The notes beneath the pieces were generated by a model that was not told the DNA's origin, did no database searches, and was given only the letters and a program-made list of their open reading frames with translations. From the NCBI GenBank assembly GCA_041654215.1, contig JBAZDY010000059.1, forward strand, positions 1 through 9,806: DNA of 9,806 nt, read 5' to 3'. Positions 1-9,000 of the stretch are shown piece by piece (the first letter of the stretch is position 1; each line of letters begins with the position of its first letter). The DNA comes from Undivivens sp041654215 (GTDB lineage: Bacteria > Omnitrophota > Gorgyraeia > Gygaellales > Profunditerraquicolaceae). A program made the translations under genes and the position numbers.

Positions 1-3000
1 TTTGCCGGTTGAAGAGTCATCGCCTGAAGGTGCCGAAGAAAGGGCTGCCGGCGTATATTCATATTACCGCCAGGCCGCGGAATCCCTGGTTGCGGTATTA
101 GACTGCCGTGGAAAAGCCGGTCCAGATAAAACTGCGAATATACGCATAACAAAAGCGAGCCTTGAGGCAACAGAGATTATAGGTCAGATCCTGTATACTC
201 TTTTGAACATAGAGCTGCAGAAACTTGCGCCCCGGCAAGGATTTGATTTTAAACAATCAAGAGGGATTTTATACCTTTCAGATATAGCATTGGCGGCTTT
301 GCGGAATTCCGGCAGGCAGGGGGGAGATAGCCCTTTTGAGGAAGGAGCGGAATCTCGGGAAGAAACCCAGAAATCAGAGATATTGAATTCTCTTGTTCCG
401 GTGTCCCCAAAAAATGAATTGCGGGAAGTGGAAGAGGACCAGGATGATTGGGTGGATACCGAGCTTTGGTGGGGAGAGCAACAGGATCTTATTAATGAGG
501 CTGTAACTAAATTCCAGCGAGAAGGGAAGGCGGACTTTTGGCGGATATGGGAAGATTTCTTCTATGGGCAGAGGATCGAGTCAAGGCCTGTTCTGGACCG
601 CAGAATAGCCGAAGTGGATTATTTCGTAAAAGGATATATTCTGGAGGGGATTAGAGATCCCCAGGCGCGGGAAGCCGCGGAACAAAGTTTTACTGAATAC
701 ATGCTTGACACGCTGGATCCACGCGTAAAAGAAATCGTTCTTTTTATCCTGGAAGGCACCAAGCCTCCGCGGGAGCCGCCGGAGTTGATGCAATTGAGGG
801 TCAAACAAGAGATTCACAAACTGGATGAAAGCCTGCGCACCCTTTCCGGGATAGCCAACAGCGACATGCGTCTGTATATAGATTTCAGAGAGATGTTTCC
901 GCGGCTGAAGCCGGCAGAAGAGTTTTCCGTCAGTTATATGTACAGCGTCCTGCATTATTTTCGTGAAATGGGTTTGAATGAGCACCAGATACGCCGGCTG
1001 AAACTGGATGATTTGAATGCGGTATGTCCGGATTCAGAGAATTATTCGCGGATTCTTACCGGAGATGAAATAATGAAACTCGGGACTAAGGATGAAAAAA
1101 TAGAGAGAAGATTTGCCGAGGAACAGAGAAGATATAAGAAGGCTGAGCGCATGCTTGAGGAAGCTAAAACCCTCTTGGATGGAAGGCTCCGCGAGATACA
1201 GTCAAGGAGGGTCAGGAAATATCTGCTTGCTTCAGGGATTCCGGAAAAAGAGGTTGCCGTTGCCGTGGAATCGGTTCTTTTTGCTTTGAAAGATAACCTT
1301 GTCGGATTCGAATGGTACCGGGATGTTGTTTACGGCCTGACCGCCGCAAAAATTGATCCTGGAGAGCCTGTTTATATCCGGGAATATATCAAGCGATGGG
1401 CTGCCGGCAAGGAAGAAGAAATACAAGCAGTTAGGAGCGAAGCGCGTAAGATGCTGCTCGAGCAAGACGCCGCTGAAACAAATAGAATTCTCGGAAAGTC
1501 TCCCGATAAGGAGATCGGGGCATTAAGGAAGAAAATCGAGGTTTTACCGTTTAAGGAAAGAAATATAGATGATATTCACTTCCACAATAGACAACTCTAT
1601 AACGAGATTAAGCAAGATCTGAAGCGTAATATACCTGAAGCGTTTGAGGGAGAGATCAATATGGAGGCCGTATTGCGCGTTGTGTTGTACCTGGTCAGCG
1701 AGATCGGCATACCGTGGAGAACTGAAGAACCAGGTCACAGAAGAAGAAATATAGAAGAAAGCGACATATCGTTTTTGCTTAGTACATATAAGAGAACCAA
1801 TGATGAGGGAGAACGCCGGGAAGTGGAAAAGAAAATTAATGAGGCAATAGCTTTGACAGATCCTTACCGCGGCGGCAAACTCGTTCTATCCGGAGGATTT
1901 TCCGGCAGAGACGGAGGGGAAGGCCCGGTTAGTTTTTCCACCGGAAGCCTTTTTGAAGCGGCCGGCTATGAGGAAGCGGATGAAAAGGCCGTATATGATC
2001 TGTTAGAAGGTAATACACCCTTGAGGGCGCCGCAGGGGCGGACGGAGTGTCGCCGGTTTCTTGATTCGACAGCAGGCCTGTCTTTGGAGAAGAAGATAGG
2101 CCTTATTCTCAAAATGGAGCTCCTGCGTCCGCAGGGAGTTGATATCGAAGAATGCTGGGCACGGGCGTTCTCCTTTGTGGAATATCACAGGGAGAAAGCG
2201 GCGGAACTGGCGGGATGCATTCGGGATGATACCGGACACAGCGCGGAGATAGGCGCGCAGGATATCCTGGCGCGTTGGCTCTCCCCGGATAATTTCAACG
2301 GATACAGCATACTGGGGAAGATTTATTTCTCCGGCCGTGAAGCGTCGATAGGCAGGAAGGTGTTGACTAATTACCGGTCTATTGTAAATGAGGCCCCGGA
2401 GGATATCCGGCGGATATTCCTTGAACTGTTCAAGGGGCGCATGTTCGACTTGCGCGTGGACAAAGGTATTTTCAGCGCGCTCGGCGAATACACCTTGACC
2501 GGCATACGTGACTTGAGCATAGGCAGGAACCTGTTTGAAATAACGGTGAGGGAAAACAGCGGAGCGGAACGCAGGTTCATTATACGAAACAGATGGGGAG
2601 GGTCTTTGATACTTGAGCAGGAGGCGGTGTATCACGAGATACAGCGGAGACTGCTGGGAACGGATACCAGCGGCGAAGCCTATCTGGTCAAGCGCGACGG
2701 GAGGGATTATCCCAACAGAGCCGATATAATGGTGCAGCCGGTATTCAAAGGTGATTCCGGCAGCCGCATACTTTCCGGACTGTTGAAAGATCCGATCGGC
2801 AGCCAGGCTGTCCTGAAAAGCATGCTTTTTGCCTGCCTGCCGCAGTTGGCGCTGGAGCATATCCTGGGATGCAATGACCATGGGTTCCGTAATAAGTATC
2901 TTGTTTTGGAAGGTAATTTCGTTAAAAACGTGGCGAGTTTCGATATCGCTTATTTATTGCGCAGAGTCAATTACCTCTGGGAGATAGAAGACGTCCGGCA

Positions 3001-6000
3001 GGGGATGACGGAATTGAACCTTGTTTACGTCCTGGAAGAATTCAAGACGCTGGAAGGCAGGATTTGTCTTCTTAGCGAAATAGAAAAGAGGTATCTGACA
3101 ACCTGGTATCTGATAAGAAATAATTCCATTGTTCTGGAAGAGATTATAGATGAATATTACCCGCGCAATACCGCCGTTGAGGCCAAGGCGCTATTAAGAG
3201 AACGCCTGGCGCAGGGGCCGTTTATCTTCCTGGATGAGATCTACCGGGCTTTGCTCCTGGATTACCGGGTCAGGGGGTTCTATAAGGGTGCATTAGGCAG
3301 GATATTACCTGTGATAGATGAGGAGAGAATTTCTTCTTTGATTACAGCGTTTAACGAGACGTCCGCAATCAAGATATCGGGGACCAGGCTGCTGCATTAC
3401 GCCCGAGCAGGGCAGGAAGAAGGAAAGGAAGCAGAGCTGTTGGATATGTTTCGCGGTATCCTGAGCCCGGCCATCATGGAGATAGACCCTTCCGTAGGAT
3501 CCAGGATAAGTATGAACAATATGTCCGGTTTCATAGAACGAGCCGCGGTTTCCTGCGGGCAGGCGGCTGAGATCGACTTCGATAATGAAATATCGGCGAT
3601 AGCCGGGGAGGCCGAGACGGTAATAAAGGCGCTAAAGACGGCGCGTCTGGAAGGGACAAAGGAATTGTATGACGGCGGAGAGCGGGTATCTTTTCTTGAG
3701 TTCCTGCGGCAAGGTGCCGCAGGCATCGGGGAGAACTTCATAAATACCCGCGAAATAGCCGTCTTTATGAACGGGAAGAGAATATCCGATAGCAGGGGCA
3801 GTGAATATATCCTGACGGCTGAAGAAATAGGGAATGCCGGTATTTCTTTCCGTCTGTTGAGAGAGCCCGATGCGTGCCTCTCCAGCGAAGTCTTCACTCT
3901 CCAAAAGCGGTATGGGATAGATGACGCATTATTTGTCTGGATAGGCTTGAACGAGGTCAGCTTCTCCGATTGCGGAGACAAAGTTGATTTGTCAAAAAGA
4001 ACAATAGCTTCTCAAATGATGCGTTATTTAAAAGGATGTCTTCCTGCCCGGGCAAGGTTTGTTTTTTATCCCCTGGAGAATTATCCGACGCGCCGCTATT
4101 TAGGGTCGTCTTTTGGCCTCGGCCGGCAAGGAAATCCTGTGAGATTGTCCGACGGGCTGTCCGTTTATGAAGGCTTCAGCGGGACTGTAAAGAACGACAT
4201 ATCGCTTGATGAAGTTATCGCCGCTGCAACCATGGGCAGACTGGCCGGTATAGCAGGATTGAGTTCTTATAAGATGTTTGCTTACGGATTGACCGGCATA
4301 GAGGCTTTCAAATGGCTCTTGAAGAATACATATTGCGGAACGGTCATGCCGTTCACTTTAATCGCGGCAAAGAGTAAAGGAGATTATGACGGAGGCATAT
4401 GGAATAACCATGCGGCAGCGCAGTATCCGATCAGGATGGACTCCGCTTTGCCGGAAATATATCTTTCCTATGTGAATAAGTGGGGAGGCGTTCTCGGGTT
4501 TCAGGATGTCTCTGTTGACGCGGATAATCCTCCTGAACTGGGAAACGGGAGGGTGTTAGGTGATATCACGCATAGAGATGCCGATCGCGATGGATGCCGG
4601 GGAATTCAATGGACGGCCGAAGGGAGTAGTTCATTAACTAATGCCTTCGTAATTGTCCGGGACGGCGGATCCGCCGCATCGTTTGCCGTAGGTTTGGTCG
4701 GTTCCCTGGACAATTACTTCGGCCCCGGATATGGGGCTGTGTTCCTCTTTGTAATCGTTTATTTTATCGCCGGGAATATAAAACATTCCCGGGATTGCGT
4801 GAGACTGCAGCGTATCGAGACGGCATGTTCTATGGATATTCATTCTTTTTCGTTGAGAAGGTTTGTTTTCGATGTCTTTTTGAATCTCGTTTTTATTGAT
4901 TATGTCTGCATGTTCGCGGCGACCTGTATTTTCTGGGGACAATTATCCTGGCCTTTCTCATGGATTTTCGCGGTATTCCGGGTGGATTTTATGTTCTTAT
5001 CCGTATCGTATCTTATTTTATTCGGGAGTGAGATGTTCCGTTATCTTCTTGCCCGGGCGGCCGGCGTAAAGGAATTCGTTTTTATAGTGCAGGGGAAATA
5101 TTCAAGAGTGGCGTATCCGCGCGAGGAGATCAGGGATGCCGTGCTGTCGAGAAGGATATTCGCAGCCGTGAATATATCGGGGATTGCTCTCAGCGTTGTC
5201 CTGGCTGTCTGCATCGCCGCCGTCATCGGAATCAATGAACTGTTTATAGGCGGCATTCTTATTTTCTTGAACGAGATGAATCTGCGGCGGGATTATCTGC
5301 CGGAACCGCTGCGCGGCATGTTCGAATCAATGGAAGCCCTGGGAATACGTTTTATAGTCCTGCTTAGCGGCCTTATCTTCAAGGTTTATATCCATTCCAG
5401 ATCTCTCAGCGCCCGGATAAAGGAAAACGTTGCGGATATCCGGTTGTCTTTATGCCTGAGAAGGCTTAGCGGCGCTGCCTTGACGGCAAAGGACGGGACG
5501 GAATACTCTTTGTATTTGAAGGGGAAAGCTGCCGCCGCCGAAACGAATTTCTATCTGCGGAGAGAATCGGATAAAACCGTCTCACACGACTGGGTGTTCC
5601 AGGTTAAAAGGAAGAGGCCTGGTGAGATTTCCATTGCCATTATCTTCGGCAGCACTAATTTCCTCGGCGGCGGAGGGGATTTGACGAACAAAGGGATCGG
5701 TTCGCAAATAATGGAACGGTTATCCGAAGTCATTCCGGAGGATATGAAGGTCGTTCTGGAAGTGGATAATGAAGAGGCCAGGCACCATATCTATCTTAAT
5801 TATCGCATAGACGGTAAGGAAGTTAGAAGGAATGCGGATAATTTTCAAGTGGTGGACGCGGAGGATGCGCCGGCCGGCGCCGTTACTCTGAGACAGGTGC
5901 TTTTTGGGACCTATTGGGGCAGGGTTTTGGAAAAGTCAGGTTTTTCAATAGCCGAGGTAACCTGTGCTATAAGCGGCACCGATGAACACAAGGGGGTGGA

Positions 6001-9000
6001 GGCTTTGCGCGCGGCGATCGGCTATGGTGATTCGGAGAAAATGCTTGTTTATCCGTTTAACATCACGGCGATGAAGCAGCCGGCTGATCCCGACGGCGGG
6101 GCTGAATGGAAGGAGAAATTGTCCGGGCTCTTCCTTGAGCTTATAGATTCTCTTATAGAACTGCGGCGTGAACCTACTAAGGAACTCTGGATAAGAGTGA
6201 ATGATCTGTCCCATGAAGTGAGCCTGCTGATCATGCAGGACAGCAGGCCGCGCGATCTGCTTTATCTGGAGGGGAGGGAAGTGCGGGCGCTGTTTCCGTT
6301 CCTGCTGGGTTCGGATAACACCGTTATTTTAGACGCTATTTGCAGATTCGGGGAGTTTTATTCTTTGCCGGGCGCGGGACGCGAAGAGCGGCGGCTTAAT
6401 AATCCGGATGGAGGGAAAGGAAGGATAATCAATAACGGTGAATATTTGGATGACAGAAATTTTCCTGTGAACTATCCGTCTATCCTTCAAGAGCTGGATA
6501 ACTGGCTTGAAGAGCAGTGGAATGACGAGAAATGGGATGGGGATGCGTTATCCGAAGAATTGATGTTTTTTGATAGCTTAGGCCCTGAAGGCAGGGATGA
6601 CGATCAGACGAGAGTATTGTTTCTCAGCGGCAGAGAAGAAATAGTCGGCAGGTTCTTTGTTTATCTGAGCCGGATAAAAAAATACAGCGAGAAATGGGGT
6701 GAGGCGTCGACACACTATAGGATTCAGTGGCGTTCAGGAGAAGAAATCTTCTCGCCTATTTCTGATGACTCCAAAAGAGAAATCATCGATGATTTGATCG
6801 GGATAAGCCGTGGAGACGGCGAGGCTCTTGAGCATATTTTAGCGCATCCGCTTGATTATATACGCCTGAATATAGCCGCGAGCCTCGCCGCCGAAAGCCC
6901 TCATGGCGAATCTTGTCTCGCTGATGCTTACGCGGCGGGTAAGCCCGTAGATAGCAGACCAACAAATAAATATACTTACCTGCTTCTTAAGTTCGGTATG
7001 GGATCACTGGATGTCGATCCGACGGGCAAGAATATCCGGATTGTTATGCCGGTGATTCTGCAACATGAGCAAGCCGACCGTAGAAGCCAAAATTTCTGGG
7101 AACGCAAAACATTGGCAAACCATATAATGTCCTCGCTGAAAGGATATTCTCGCGCGCAGAACGGCGACGGCGGCAGGCCGTATGCCGATAATCCAGGGGA
7201 TAGAGCGATTTCCAGGACACATCACTTTATGCGCAAGCTTTATTTCGCGGACGCGCGGCAGATATCATTCAATTATTCCCGGCTGGCGCTTTTTGTGATT
7301 ATCGCGGGGGGATGGTTCGTATCCGGTTTGTTGCCGGGTTTTTCACTGAGCGCTCATTGGGGCCTGGGGTTAGGGGGATCTGTCGTGCTGTTCCTTGCGG
7401 CCGCAATACCTGTATTCTGGGGCATAGGTATAGGGCATGAGATTATTCATTATTGCGCCGGGACACTATTTGGCCAAAGGCGGCTGCGAATTGTTGTATC
7501 GCGCTATGAGGGAGGAGGGGCATTGAAGAGATTGTTCCCGTCCCTGTTCAAATCCAGGAATGCTTTGCTCGCTGTCGATAGAACAAAGGTTTTGGAAAAA
7601 ACTGGTGATGAAGAATGGTGGGAGGTGTTTTTTATTGATCCCGCCGGGGAAAGACTCATATTCCGCGATGATTTCGAAAAACTGGTGCGCAATTCAACGG
7701 TTCCCCAAAGGAAGAAGGATGATTTGCTTGGACTCCGGGCACAGGCTTCTCGTTATCATATTATGTCAACATGCGGTTTGCCCGCGGAAAATCTTGCCAA
7801 AGATATGTTTGCCGTTCTTCTGCCTTCGTTTATGCATTCGATTATAGGGTTATATTTGATCCGGTTGGGAACGCCTTTAGAAATAGCCATAGGTCTCATT
7901 GTGTTTTTGCCTATACTTACAGGCCTTTCCTATAGAGGCGATCTCTCAATTTCCGTTTATCCCTATTGGGAGAATATCATAGCGGAATTTCAGCAGCATG
8001 AAGGCTTGTGGGGGATACTTACAAAAAGGAGGTTCTATCTTGAAAATCTTCAGGAGGAATATGCGCCTGGTATAAGCAGAGAAGTAACCGTGATGATTCC
8101 GCGTGGACTACATGCGATTTTGCATGGCCGGTTTCCTGCAGGAAAGATCGAGGACCTGGTAGATCTGGAGTATGTAATCAATACGCTGTTGATGGTTCTA
8201 TTACGTGCGGATAATCTGGTGAAAGCGGAGCTGCACGAGAAAAGATATAAGCCCGCAGCTTCTTATCAGAGAGAGCGGTTTCTCGAATCTCTCGAGCGTA
8301 TTTCTTCGCATACATCGGAGCAGCAGCAAGAAAAATACGCTTTATTTTTGCATGATGCGATATCTGCGGTTTATGAAGATCCTGTGTTTTGCAATGAAGA
8401 CCGGGGATATTTCAGTTTCGCGTTAAAGAGTTTACTGAGAGACCGGGATGGCTTGCCCGGAAGTATTATTACAGTACGCATAAACAGTTCTCTTATGCAA
8501 GAGTGGGATTATCCGTTTATCGGAGATGAGGAAAAAGAAACTTTCGGCGATGGAGGCAGCAGAGGTGTTGAAACGGGATTGAGCGGTTGTTCCGAACGCG
8601 CTATGGATATACATGGTAATGCGCCTTTCATAGACGCAATCGATAAACGGCTGTGGGAAGTGTTATATGAAGGAATGCGGCAATGGCGGGAAAAACTTGA
8701 TGATCCCCAAAGCGCGCCGGAGGTTATACGTGAATTATTCGGGGAAAATCCGGCTGACGCTAAGCTGGCTGTTCAGAATAACAGCTTTTATGCAGCCAAG
8801 CATTGTTCCGGCGGATGCGTTACCTGTGTCCTTTCCCACAGTTTCTTGAAAGAGAAATGCGGAGAGTATGCGCCTTTGCAGGGCGAAGAATTAGCCGCGA
8901 TACTCAAGAGAGGTTTTGAGGCGGGATTTCGTGTTGTGGAGGTTTTTGGGCAGGATTCTTTTGATGACGTTTCTTTGTTACATATTATTGCTGAAGCGTG

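Noticed and set aside
2003..2881. Antisense open frame of 292 codons on the - strand
   Set aside because: It lies wholly opposite the continuous + frame, its translation has no recognisable domain or hydrophobic pattern, and no promoter or ribosome binding site is evident. A long open frame opposite such a large coding sequence is expected by chance.
3397..3981. Antisense open frame of 194 codons on the - strand
   Set aside because: The product is Ser-, Pro- and Arg-rich without domain features, as is typical of a shadow frame; the sense strand encodes coherent protein here.
4577..4594. DADRDG, resembling a DxDxDG calcium-binding loop
   Set aside because: The rest of the loop does not fit: Arg is at the usual hydrophobic position 8 and Trp at the Glu position 12, with no paired loop nearby. 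It may still bind a cation, but an EF-hand or dockerin call is unsupported.
7560..7847. Overlapping + strand ORF of 95 codons in another frame
   Set aside because: It overlaps the insert and third helix of the metallopeptidase-like domain in the main frame, and its own translation shows no recognisable family.
8052..8063. AGGAGG followed by ATG, looking like a ribosome binding site and start
   Set aside because: The ATG at 8061 is out of the main frame and reaches a stop after four codons; the AGGAGG simply encodes part of the giant protein.
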